Below are positions 26,401 to 41,949 of a stretch of 64,000 nt of DNA, one piece after another. The position numbers were made by a program, and so were the translations under genes. Numbering within the stretch: position 1 is the stretch's first letter; each line of letters opens with the position of its first letter. The stretch is from positions 3,348,001 through 3,412,000 of the forward strand of contig CM072809.1 of NCBI GenBank assembly GCA_037013495.1, written 5' to 3'. Below the pieces are notes generated by a model. That model saw nothing but the letters and a program-made list of their open reading frames with translations. It did no database searches and was not told the origin of the DNA. Origin of the DNA: Hippophae tibetana. Taxonomy: Eukaryota > Streptophyta > Magnoliopsida > Rosales > Elaeagnaceae.

Positions 26401-28090
26401 TTTTTTCTAAACCTAATACCCATGCTATGATTATTAGGTCCAAATTATGAATTTTAAAATCAAAAATTATGTTATAGTATGAAGCTTTACTTCAAAATGA
26501 TACTTGAAAACTAGTTTATTTACCTAATGGTAAACAAGCCATTTGTTGCAAATGGGTGTATAAAGCAAAGCTTAAGACAGATAAAACTTGGATAAATATA
26601 AAGCATGACTAATTTCTAAAGGTTTTCTTTAAATTAAGGGTGTGCATTTCTTTAAAATCTTTTTCTTTATTGTCAAACCAACCACTATTAGGTTCATTCT
26701 CACACTGGTTGTTTCTAAAGGTTAGGTGTTAAGACATATAAATGTCAATAATGCTTTTTAAATAGAAATTTATCTCAAAATGTCTATATAAGGAAACCAT
26801 TTGATTTTGAGCAAGGAAATGGTTTGTTTTGAAAATTACATAAAGTCTTATATGGCCTTAAACAAGCACCTCATTCTTGGTTTTCTAAGTTGAGTATTCG
26901 ATTTCTTGATTTTGGCTTTGTGGGAGCTTAACTTGATTCATCTATGTTCATTCAAGATACAACTAATGTGTATATTGTTGTACTGATGTATATGAATGAT
27001 ATCATTATTACTAGTAATAGATCCTATGTTATTGATAATCTAATTTCTAGACTGCATTCAGTTTTTACTTTGAAAGACTTAGGGATTTTGAATTATTTTA
27101 TAGGTTAAGAGGTTGTATTTGACAACAATGTCATGTATCTTAACCAACAGTAATATATTAAGGAGTTGTTAGATCGTTGTGTTCTGCTTGACTCTAAGGA
27201 GTGTGATACATTTATATTCACAAGTAAAGGTTTAAGCAAATTTGGTGGAAATGTTTTGTCTACTCAGGATGCTAGTATGTATCATAGCATTGTTGGAGGG
27301 CTACAATATTCATATGTAATGAGGCCTGACATCTTTTTTAGAGTTAATAAACTATATCAATTTATGGCTTAATTCTTTTATTAGGTAGTTGTAAAGTAGT
27401 TATTCATGTACCTTAAAGGTACTAGCTCTTATAGCTTGGCATTTATTTCTTTTGATCCATTTACTTTGGCAACATATAGTGATGTTGATTGGACCTTATC
27501 TATTGATGATAATAAGTCCATAAGAGCATATTATGTATTCTTAGGTAACAATCTCATTTCATGATATACATTCAAGTAAAAAAATATTTCTCGCTCAAGC
27601 ACTAAATTAGAATATTATACTATAGCATATGTTAAAGCTGAGTTGTTATGACTACATCTCTATTTTTTTAATTACACTTGTCTAATTTGTTCCAATTATT
27701 CTCTATTGTGATAATATTAATGTTTCATGTCTCGTTAAAAATCTAATTTAGGATGCTCGAACAAAGCATATTGAATTAGACCAATGTTTTATTCATGATC
27801 AAGTACAACTTATTCTTATGCATGTCTCTTCCTACAATCAAGAAGGTAATATCAATTTCATTCAATAAAGATCAAACTAATGGTTTTGATTAGACAATTA
27901 GTATTAGTTTGATAGGAGATTAATATACTATCTATGTAATTACACGTGTAAAAGAATTTAATATTAATTTATTAATAATAAAATTACTTAATTGATTATT
28001 TGTTATAATTAATAGGAATCTTATATTAAATACTATAAAAAATAAAATATTGTATATTTCAACTTGATGAAAATATAATACTATAATTAT
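23410..28090 (+). mobile_element. Heavily decayed Ty1/copia element with short LTRs
   Basis: Direct repeats of roughly 170-180 bp lie at about 23415-23592 and 27910-28088 and share several blocks, for example around ATATTTCAACT and a GAAAATATA run; they are taken as LTRs, with ends approximate. Between them, plus-strand copia pieces occur in order. 24684-24953 is an open frame of uncertain Gag/protease origin. 25591-25857 is an integrase C-terminal region (VFLGYRAKK). About 26880-27120 holds reverse transcriptase pieces. 27166-27372 is the reverse transcriptase/RNase H joint (MYHSIVGGLQY, MRPDIFFRVN). Stops and frameshifts are frequent throughout. It sits immediately upstream of the PPR pseudogene. 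Confidence 0.75.
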
Positions 28091-28299
28091 GTATACTTTA
28101 CTCTATCCTTTTTTTTATTTGAGGTAATTAATTTTTTATTTAAATATCCTTTCAAAAAGCATTTCAAAGTCCGTTCTTTTTTTTTTCTTTTTTTAATAGT
28201 TAGTCCTTTCCATTTTTATATGCAAAATGTTACCGTCAATCCGCTTCCATAAAACTATTCCTGATTTTCTCCCATATTTTTCCTCCTTGTTTACTGCAC

Positions 28300-30542
28300 T
28301 ATGCATTATTAAGAAACTTAACAAATTCACGCCTACGCACTTGAAAATGGCATGGACCACTCCATCACGACCCTCATTGTTGATCTCCTCCAAATCCCAT
28401 ATATCCAATATGCCCACAAACTGTTCAATCTTATTCCCAATCAAACCGCCTTTCTTTACAAGTTATTCAAGCGGTCAAGCCTACTCTTGTCATGGCCAAC
28501 GCCACCAATGCATTTCACTCTATACTCAAATGTGCCACCAAGGCTGCAGCCCAAATGAACACTCTTTCACCTTCTTGTCCTCCGCTTGCGCCTCTCTTTC
28601 CTCCCCTCGCCTTCCCCGAGTGCTTCATTCCCATTTTATCTAACCGGGTTTCCAATTTGACTTATTTGCTCAAACAGCTCTGCTAAACTCGTATGCCAAG
28701 ATGGGGTTGTTGGCAGGTGCACGCCAACTGTTTGATGAAATGATATTGAGAAAGATACCCACTTGGAATGCAATGGTTTCGGGCTATGCACGTTCTGGGG
28801 ATATGAAGGGAGCATTAGAATTTTTTGCTTGACGCCTTATAGGATATGTGGTTTCATGGACTTCCATGAACTCTGGTTATTCAAAGAATGGATTGCATGC
28901 GAAGACCTTGGCCATGTTATTGCAGATGGAGAAGGATAAAGATGTTAGACCGAATGAAGTCACTGTACCTAGTGTTGTCCCAGCTTGTTCAAATCTTGGG
29001 GCTTTGGAGGTTGGGAAAACTGAAAAGGATTGAAAAATATTCAAGGAAAAATGGGTTCTTTAGAAATTTATTTGTCAGCAACTCTATACTGGAAATGTAT
29101 GCTAGGTGTGGTAAAATTAACGTAGCTAAACGTGTATTTGATGATATTGGCACTCGTAGAAACTTGTACTCTTGGAGTTCAATGTTCATGGGTTTGGCTA
29201 TTCATGGAACCTGCTATGAGGCTCTTGATCTTTACGATCAAATGCTGGTAATTTTTTGTTTTTTGTTTTTTGGGCAACTGAATATTGCTTTGTTCCTGCA
29301 AGTTCAAAAGAATGAGAAATGCTAGGTTTTTAGTTTTAAATACAAAGTGTATTACATCATAGAACAACCATAAGTATTGTGCTCTTAAGACACCATTCCC
29401 CGTTTTAGTTTGGTTTCAGAAACCAAAAACCATTATATTTTATATTAGTTATTACTTTTGGAGTTCTAGCATAATACCCCAATGTCTTATAGCTAATACA
29501 AGAGAGAAGGAATTGCACCTGATGATGTCACATTCGTAGGACTTATATTGGCATGTATTCACGGCCGTATGGTCTGCTGAGGCCGTGAACTCTTCAAATC
29601 TATGGAGAAGTTGAGTATTACTCCCAAGTTAGAACATTATGGATGCATGGTTGATCTCTTAGGTTGTTCAGGAGAGTTGAAAGAAGCATATGATCCGATA
29701 CAAAGCATGCCAATGAAAGTGGACTCTGTTATAGGGGTAGTCTTCTGGGAGCTTGCAGTTTTCACTCTAACATCGAAATGGCTGAAAAAGCAGCTAAGTT
29801 TCTTTTTGAACTTGAGCTATGGAACCCAGCAAACTATGTCATTCTTTCCAATATATATGCGTCAAAGATTGTTATAAAACTCCTTAATTTAAGGAGCAAA
29901 TTAAGAAACAAAACAAGGAGCAAAACAAAGAGTTTATTTTAAGGAGTGAATTTTCCTATAAATATACGTGTAATTATAATGAATTAATCAAACAAGTGTT
30001 TATTCTAATTGAAAGAAAAGTTTAGAGAGAAAAACTTTTGTGAGAGAAAATTGAGAGTAATTTTCTTGGGTGTAATTAGGTTGTGAGTGTTGTAAACATC
30101 TTGTGTAATTTTTCTCCTTTCAGTAAAAAGATCTGCATCAGGTTCGAAAACGTAAGTAAGATTGATCGAATTCTTTTATCAAATTTGTGTGTTATTTTTC
30201 TATTCTTGTTTTATCATAAATCTAATTTATCGAGAATTTACGTAATTTCTTAACAATATGTATCAACACATCAATGGGATGAAGTTGTGACTTGTGAGGC
30301 TTAGAAAGGTGATGAAGGGTGCAAAGATAACTAAGGCAGCAGGGTATAGTTTCATTGAAAAGGGAGGCCAAATACACAAGTTTATTGTGGAGGACAAATC
30401 ACATCCTCGAAGCCAGGATATACATACACTATTGAATGGATTTTACACTGAAGTAAAGCTTCTAAGAAATACAATTTATTGTCAATCTGATATTGAAGAA
30501 ATGCAATTGTTTAATTGGAGCAAATTGGTCATTTCTGCTTGA
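28300..30542 (+). pseudogene. PPR protein pseudogene (E-class, At5g08510-like)
   Basis: Successive plus-strand pieces in different frames match a PLS-class pentatricopeptide repeat protein, an organellar RNA-binding family. Readable blocks in order: QIHAYALENGMDHSITTLI (from about 28312), AYSCHGQRHQCISLYTQM (28470-28640), a Pro/Thr/Asn-rich hinge PTWNAMVSGYARSGDM (28758-28808), VVSWTSMNSGYSKNG (28848-28890), MYARCGKINVAKRVFD (29094-29142), PDDVTFVGLILAC (29519-29560), [20 protein letters not shown] (29628-29690), and the E/E+ tail AAGYSFIEKGGQIHKF (30333-30383). At least four frameshifts and several stops break it. The gap 29248-29501 has GT/AG ends and may be a true intron. A transposon LTR interrupts it at 29870-30268. 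Confidence 0.85.
29870..30268 (+). mobile_element. Solo LTR, copia-like, inside the PPR pseudogene
   Basis: A 399-bp block with TGTTAT at the left and ATCAACA at the right interrupts the PPR frame between NIYASK and WDEVV. It contains a TATA-like CCTATAAATATA (about 29953) and T-rich/GTGT stretches typical of an LTR promoter and polyadenylation region, but no coding sequence. The target-site duplication is not clean and the right end could be 30255 instead. Confidence 0.6.
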
Positions 30543-31318
30543 CAATTTAGAAGAAGTTTTGCCATCATATTGCGGAGCTTAATTTACTCCCATCCCTAAT
30601 CTAGTCGAGGTGACTAGTGAGTGTTATTTCCTATATGTGAGTGATAAGCAAGAATCGAGTCACCTCACTCCACTCGTTTGTAAAATTAGTTAGACTGCAT
30701 CCAATTAAATGCATATCCATGAGTAACAATGATTTCCCGAAGAATATTTCTGAGTGAGAACTTTGTAAATAAATTAGTCTTATTATTTTGTTGGCTAATA
30801 CTTACCGTTCATTCTCAAATTCAAAATTTGAAATAAATTTTATGGTTTAAAAATTTAGAAACCTATGAAGATTTATAAATTTAAAGATCAAATCGTACAT
30901 TTTAAAAATTTTAAAATCTATATTTAAATTTAGTTAAAGTTTGAAAAACCAATAGTACACTTAAACTTCTTTTTTTCTTTTTATTTTTCCAGTAATGTTG
31001 CAACTTATAAGTTCATTGAGGATGAAAAGATAAACTTCCTCAGACTAACACCCTGTACTAGAAGAATGAGTAAGCGGCATTTCAGCCGAGCGTAAAAACA
31101 TTAATTAAAGAAGTTCAAGGATGAGAACAAAAACAAATTAAATTTCATGGTGTGAGCAATATGCAATAGTGTATGAAAGCTAACATTTCTATTGCTGTTA
31201 ATAGGTCAAAAGGACTGATGTTCTACTTTTAACATAAAATTATGTATGATTCCACAGAAAAATGAACGTGTGAAAGAATCATAGTAACAAACAACAATAT
31301 CAGTTCCTTAGTTTTCGA
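30543..31318. other. Spacer between PPR relic and ECA gene
   Basis: AT-rich. The right part (from about 31090) is probably the 3' untranslated region of the minus-strand Ca2+-ATPase. No other feature is seen. Confidence 0.4.
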
Positions 31319-35336
<4,018 letters not shown>

Positions 35337-36420
35337 TTTTATGTCTTAATCTGTTGCTCAATTTTCCACTCTGACAATACCTTCAGTTAATACAGAGTCT
35401 AAAGCCCATAACAAGTTCCTACATAAAGTCAAGACACATAAGACAACGTCTACAGTTAGACTAACATGAAACCAAAAGAGTGAACGCTGAGTTCTTATTC
35501 ATTAATTCTGAGTATTCTACTTACCAATTAAAATTTTTTCTCTCTCTAACTCTTAAGAATATGTTTTCTAAGTAAAAAAGTTGTAATAGTATTGAATTTT
35601 GTTAACATATATTACCACATCATTAATAATAATAAATAATTTATCGTGAATCTGCAAAACCAGGAAGACAATATGAAAGAACTTTAATTACCATGTAACA
35701 TGTGTAAATAATAAGGGCAGAAAGCGACAAAAAGATTTTTATTTTTATTTTTGTCTATATTACCACAGCAACCACAATAACAATTTAAAAAAAAAATTAA
35801 GATACATAAGTGCATAACTGAAAACATCTACAAATGGAAAATGACCAACAAAAAAATTCTACAACAGGGAGAAATGGAGAGAAAATTTAATAAAGTCCAT
35901 AACAAACGCCAACAAATCTCAAGAGAGTGAGCTGGAGGGTAAAGGAGATGACATGACTAATTTCCGCAAAGTTCAACGGGAAAAAAATATATAGAAGAAG
36001 AATAATTTCAACTATCAAGATTATCAATTGGGGCTAAAAAAATAAAGACAATAGAGCATAAAAATAAAAGCAAAGAATACCAACACCATATTTGCAAATT
36101 CGAAGTTGCAACCAGCCCAGGCAAAGAAAATTTAACAGAAACGTGAAGAATAAACACTTGGAGAACTGTAAAGGTTGCTAGAAGGAGAAAGAAGAGAAAT
36201 TTTACCGCACAAATAGGAAATGAGCAGAAAAGATGCTGGCCTGGAAACAAAGCAAAGCCTTAAACTAACCAAAAATGAAATATCCGGTTCTCTGTAAAGA
36301 AGCACCCGCAAAGAAGAAGAAGGTAAAAGCAGTTATTTGAAATATCCGGTTCTCTGTAAAGAAGAACCTGTAAAAGAAGGATAAAAGCAGTTATGGGTTG
36401 TAGTGGTAGACTGGTAGTGG
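35337..36420 (-). promoter_or_regulatory. 5' leader and promoter region of the ECA gene
   Basis: Upstream of the ECA start codon. The stretch 35340-35400 looks like leader sequence. The CT/GA-rich DNA near 36240-36400, which includes a tandem duplication, may be the distal leader exon or promoter. A leader intron between the two is plausible but not proven. Confidence 0.4.
36276..36394. repeat. Two-copy tandem duplication of about 60 bp
   Basis: Copies 36276-36337 and 36338-36394 both start with TGAAATATCCGGTTCTCTGT and end with AAAAGCAGTTAT, with a few differences and a short length change in the AAGAAG stretch. It lies in the ECA upstream region. Confidence 0.85.
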
Positions 36421-37044
36421 ACTCGTCCTTTCACCAATTTTCTCTGGCTTTGCTTTCGTTAAACCTCTTGGATCTATGATGTTTTCAAAATTTTAAAAAG
36501 CATATTTCATTTCATTAAAAAAAAACATATTTCAGTTACGAAACTACCCTCGTTTTTGTGGACACGTAAGTAACGTGTGTCACTTTCCGATTCCCTTGGA
36601 TAAAGTAGGAAGACTGTATTTTATAATATAATATAGTATTTTATTTCGTTACTTGAAATTATATACATTATTTTAATAAATATTTTTTTATATTTTAAAA
36701 TTTCTTAACCTTTTATTATAAATTTAAATTAATCATAATTAATATATTTTATATTTTATAATTAATCTTTAAATTATGTTTTTATTCTATTAAAATATTA
36801 ATAATTTTTATTTTTTAAATCTATTTAGAGTCTCTCTATTCTTCGCTAAGATTCTTGATACCTTCATTTGAGATTTACGTTTTCACTTGAGATCTCGACA
36901 TGTCTTCGCAATGATTTTAAGTAATGATAGATGAAATTTTTTAAATCATAGACATAAAATAAAAAGGGGTTCCTGGCTCCATTCACAACTCTATTTTCAA
37001 TATACTAATTGCATATTTGGTTCATATAGTTAAAAATAAATTGA

Positions 37045-37075
<31 letters not shown>

Positions 37076-37827
37076 CTGAATATAAATAAAATAATATTAT
37101 TAAATTAAAATAATAATGATAATAAAATTCATTATAAAAAATAATATTATTATTATTATGTTTAAATTTATCAATAAAATCAAAAAATGAATCACCTTTA
37201 TAGTATAAAAAAATGAGATATATTTATTATTATTATTATAGTAAGTATATATTAGCAATAATTCACGGTAAAAAGATCACTACAAAAACTATCAACTTTG
37301 TTTGCAAGGTTAATACCAATTTACCGTGTATAGAATGGTATCTGCGGAGGTTCGCGTCTGTTTCTGTTATCTCATATAACAACAATAAGAATTGAAATTG
37401 TTCAGCCAGCTAAAGCATAGGTAGTAGAAGTGGTATTATTTATTATTTTTAAAATATATTTTTAATTAATTAAATTATTTTTTTTATTTTTGATTGAATA
37501 TTTTATTTTAAAAAAATTATTAATATTAAATTTTATTGATTTAAAATATTATATATCATATATTTAAAATATTATATATCATATATTTTAAAAATAATAA
37601 ATAATTTCTTTTAAAAATAAAGCAGGTGAAATAAAATAGTGAAAAAGAGACAACTTTGAGTTTTGCTTTAACGTTGAATTTAAGATTAGCTTGAACATTT
37701 CATCAATACCCACACAAAAAAAAAAAATTAGATTTAGACTTCATTGGGAATGGGAGGCCACTCATCGTCAAACCATTAAATAACTTAGGGCTTCGAGAGT
37801 TTGTTAACCAATTTCCATCCAAATATT
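36421..37827. other. AT-rich intergenic DNA
   Basis: Low-complexity AT and (AAT)n/(TTA)n-like stretches (for example 37050-37160). No gene is supported. Confidence 0.4.
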
Positions 37828-37832
37828 CATTG

Positions 37833-40800
37833 TGTTGAAAAAAAAAATTTATTAAAAAATACATCGTTGATAAATGTTTCTTGTATCACGTGTTTTTTTA
37901 TATTATTTAAAAAATATATAAATATTGAATAGTTTGTTATTGGGATTGGGCCCCAAGGGTCACCCACTTTTGTGAAAGTGGAGAGGACCTAGGCAAATAT
38001 GATACCACACACGCGCGCGCCACCGTTGCCGCCGCCGTCGCCCGATCGACCGATCGGTCGGCCGGCCAGTCGAGCCGAGCCGAGTTCGTGTCCGTGTGAG
38101 GTGAGGTGGTATTTTATTTTTTGGTAAAATATTCTTTTTAAGGAAATTTTTTCCACTTACAACCGTTATGTTCTTTTATTAAGAATATAGCCGTTAAATG
38201 ACCGTTTGTCTTCTTTATTCAGAAAAAAGAGTCGTTGCTCGTATTTATTACACGAATAACTTCCATACGTGTACTTTTCTCTCTCGCTGCTATCCATGAT
38301 TTAGTAGTACATCAAATGGATGTTAAAACTGTTTTCTTAAATGGCGATTTAGAAGAAGAAATTTATATGGATCAACCTGAAGGTTTTGTTATCCCAGGTC
38401 AAGAAAATAAAGTTTGTAAATTAGATAAATCTCTTTATGGTCTAAAACAAGCACCTAAGCAATGACATGAAAAATTTGATAATCTAGTTATCTCACATGG
38501 ATTCAAAATAAATGAAAGTGACAAATGCATTTATTATAAATTAGAAGATAATATTTGCACTATTATATGTTTATATGTGGATGACATGCTTATTTTTGAA
38601 TCAAATATTTATGTTGTGAATAATGTGAAAATGTTGTTAAGAGCTAATTTTGATATGAAAGATCTTGGAGAAGCAAGTGTAATCCTTGGTATAAAAATAA
38701 TGAAAAAGGAATTTCTCTAGATCAATCTCACTACATTGAGAAGATCTTAAAGAAATATAATTACTTTAACTGTAAACCTGCATGTACTCCTTATGATCCT
38801 AGTGTAAAGTTGTTCAAGAACACCGGAGACGGTGTTAGACAAACTGAGTATGCGAGCATCATTGGTAGCTTACGTTACGCTACTGATTGCACTAGACCAG
38901 ACATAGCTTATGTTGTGGGACTACTATGTAGGTTTACCAGTAGACCTAGTGTAGAGCATTGGAATGCTATTGAAAGGGTCATGAGATACCTTAAGAGAAC
39001 TATGAATCTTGGATTACATTATAAAAAGTTTCCCGCTGTTCTAGAAGGATACAACGATGTAGATTGGAACACTTTATCAGAAGACTCCAAAGCAACTAGT
39101 GGTTATATATTTAACATAGCTGGTGGAGCTGTTTCTTGGAAGTCTAAGAAACAGACAATATTGGCTTAATCCACAATGGAGTCTGAAATGATAGCACTAG
39201 CCACTGCTAGTGAAGAAGTAGGCTGGCTAAAAAGTCTGTTAGCTGAGATCCCTTTGTGGGAAAGACCGATACCAGCTGTCTTGATCCACAGCGATAGTAC
39301 CACGACTATTGCAAAGATTCAGAACCGTTACTACAACGGCAAGAGACGACAAATACGTCGTAAGCATAGCATTGTTAGAGAATTTCTCTCTACGGGAGCT
39401 GTAAGAGTGGATTATGTACGTTCTGATGAAAATTTGGCAGATTCTTTGACGAAAGGATTACCAAGAGAGAAGGTTTTCAAAACCTTAAAAGGAATGGGAT
39501 TAATGCCCTTAGAATGAAGAGTCACTTATGATGATAACCCAACTTATAGACCGGAGATCCCAAGAAATAAGTTCAAATGGTAATAACAAGTCATGAAGTG
39601 ATATGAGATGTATCATGCTATTTATCAAATCCCATTCTATATTGTTAAAAACATGAAGTCCTGAAGCGATAGAAAAGGATGAGTTAATTGTTAAACTCTT
39701 AATGAGTTCTATACTCTATGTGGAGTGGAGTACATAGCTACAGGAGTACTCTTGATAGACTCACCTATGTGAATGTGGAAGTATGGCCGCTTTCTATGAA
39801 TTTTTTTGGGCAAAATTTACTAGAGCGTTCACTATACTGGGATACACATGCATGGCCGTAAAGCACGGGCTTTTTCGAACTACACCTTGGAAAGGTTGTG
39901 TGTGTGATGATTGTTAGAGATAGAGTTCAAAACTACGAGTTACTCTAGTATATTCTAAAGCATCAACACTATGCAAAGGTTAAAGTCGATAGACACCTTT
40001 TCGCTTATGCATAATCTTATAATTTTAATTGATCGGTTGCTCGATGAAAATTATTTTTTATATAAAATTCAAGTGGGGGATTGTTGAAAAAAAATGAAAT
40101 TTATTAAAAAATAGATTGTTGGGAAATGTGCCTTGTCCCACATTGCTTTTTTATATTATTTTAAAAAGGTATAAATAGTGAAGAGTTTGTTATTGGGATT
40201 GGGCCCCAAGGGGCACCCACTTTTGTGGAAGGGGAGAGGACCTAGGCAAATGTGATACCACACACGCGCGCACGCGCGCCGCCGCCGTCCGTCCGACCGA
40301 CCGACCGTGACGTGCCGAGCCGAGCCGAGTGCATGTGAGGTGATGTGGTATTTTATTTTTTGGTAAAATATTCTTTTTAAGGAAAAAATTTCCACTTACA
40401 AAATTGGTTGTTATATATATATTTTTTTTCAGAAAAATAACCGTTATGTTCTTTTATTAAGAATATGGCCGTTTGTCTTCTTTATTCAGAAAAAAGAGCC
40501 GTTGCTCGTATTTATTCACAAAAATATCTGTTACTCGTCTTTAATCTGAAAATGGCCGTTACTTTTCATTACTCAGAATGGCCGTTACACTCTTATTTCC
40601 CAAACATTACCGTTTTATTCATAATTGCTACACGTTTTCTAAAACCTATAAAAAGAGGGCTTCAACTCTCATTTTAACACAACAATTAGCAATCTCATCT
40701 CCCTACGAAAAACATTTCTCTCTACAATTTTTAGTATTCTTTTTTAGTTTTCTGAGACAGAGATTACGATTATGGGCTGTTTTATCCTGGGGACGACGAG

Positions 40801-40941
40801 GCTGTGTTTGCTTGAACAAATTGGGTAGAGCCGCGAAACGTCTTAAAGAGAGCGACCTAGTCCGCGACTCAACCCAAGCAGTTACTTTGAAGTTATCGGT
40901 AATATTGTTCCTACACTGTTTTTTATAAACTTGCATCAACA
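37833..40941 (+). mobile_element. Internally deleted Ty1/copia element with perfect TSD
   Basis: The 3' LTR is 40082-40941 (860 bp, TGTTGA...TCAACA), preceded by the purine tract AAGTGGGGGA. The 5' LTR starts at 37833 but stops matching at about 38250, where it joins reverse transcriptase directly. The rest of the LTR, the primer-binding site, Gag, protease and integrase are gone. Target-site duplication CATTG is at 37828-37832 and 40942-40946. Remaining coding blocks are RT from RITSIRVLF (38252), HQMDVKTVFLNGDL and CLYVDDM to about 38700, then RT end and RNase H at 38810-39517, with stops at 38463, 38718 and 39167. Both LTRs contain a CpG-rich tract with CGCGCG and CCGAG runs (37991-38090, 40262-40330). 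Confidence 0.9.
40082..40941 (+). repeat. 3' LTR of the 37.8-kb copia element
   Basis: 860 bp with short inverted ends TGTTGA and TCAACA. It contains a TATA-like GGTATAAATAG near 40169, an early transcript-like GC-rich block, and several repeats of a GGCCGTTAC-type motif (40547-40590). It is the only complete LTR of this element. Confidence 0.85.
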
Positions 40942-40946
40942 CATTG

Positions 40947-41284
40947 CGTTACACCGAGGTATTGAGACCCAATTTTTTAATTAATTTTAAGAATTTTATA
41001 AATTGTATTTGTGTAATAATTTATTGTGAATTTTTATGTAAAAATCAAATTTATTATATAAATTTTGAATTGATTCCATCGAATTCGTCAGGATCTAATC
41101 GCTTCTTCTCGATGCACCACCAATTAGGGGCTCGTCCGGGACCTTGTGCATCGTCGAGAATCAATTTTACCTATAAAAAGGCGCGGAAACATCCCATTTT
41201 TTTCACACTAAAATTTCATTTCATCTTTTTACAATAAAAAATCACTCTAAAATATTATCAATTTTGATACATTTTTAAGTGTTG
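40947..41284. other. Flank with tRNA-Pro-like primer-binding site and hairpin
   Basis: Contains AGGGGCTCGTCCGGGA at 41126-41141, which resembles primer-binding sites complementary to tRNA-Pro, inside an imperfect inverted repeat (41108-41117 with 41146-41158). It may be the leftover of another LTR element, but no LTR partner or coding sequence is seen. Confidence 0.3.
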
Positions 41285-41940
41285 TTAAAATATGTTATGA
41301 ATTAGCACTTATGAAATAAAAAATCGAGTCCAATTTTGATTACACAAATAAATAATAATAGTTAACAGTAAAATAATAAACAATAAGAAAATAAATATTA
41401 CACAATAATTTAAGTGTTTCAACTTTTCAATGTGAAAATTTTACTTCAACAACGACGACAGTACACAAGAAAAATTCACTAATAACCAAATGAAAATACA
41501 AATACCAATTTTTAGAGATATTTACAAAATATACCAAAATTCAAAATATACCCATAAAATATCCTCTCTAATTTATTGATAATATATAGTAAGATAAATT
41601 AACAAACTTGTTATTAAATCAAATATTACCACACAAATGAGTTTCCATTTTTTCTAATATGTTCTGCAAAATTTGAGAAAGAAAAATAAAAGATTCTTTA
41701 GCTTAAAATGGAAAAATCATCGGTTGAAATTGTTTTCTTCTTCTCGCTCTTTAATTTGACAGATTTAAAGCTCTCTTTATTTTCTATCTTGCCGTAGCTA
41801 CAATCTCTCTCTTGGGAGCAATTTTCTTTTTATTTATTCTTCTCCAGCGGGTGTTGTGAGAAGGGAAATATATATATTAACTAGGGTACAAGTTGGGAAA
41901 AAATAGATAAGCGTATGGGCTTGAAGTTTTAGACCAATAA
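41285..41940 (-). repeat. LTR-like relative of the cytochrome b5 intron 2 element
   Basis: 41285-41640 shares ordered blocks with both LTRs of the 362-5275 element, such as GAATTAGCACT, ACAAATAAATAAT, CAACTTTTCAATGTGAAAA and TAATATATAGTAAGATAAAT. The right half diverges. No internal domain is attached, so it is read as a solo or truncated LTR. Confidence 0.6.
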
Positions 41941-41949
41941 TAAATAATA

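Noticed and set aside
37050-37160. CRISPR-like regular repeats
   Set aside because: Simple AAT/TTA low-complexity sequence, no spacer structure, plant nuclear context.
41126-41141. tRNA-Pro gene
   Set aside because: Only the end-complement motif is present; no cloverleaf or A/B box arrangement.
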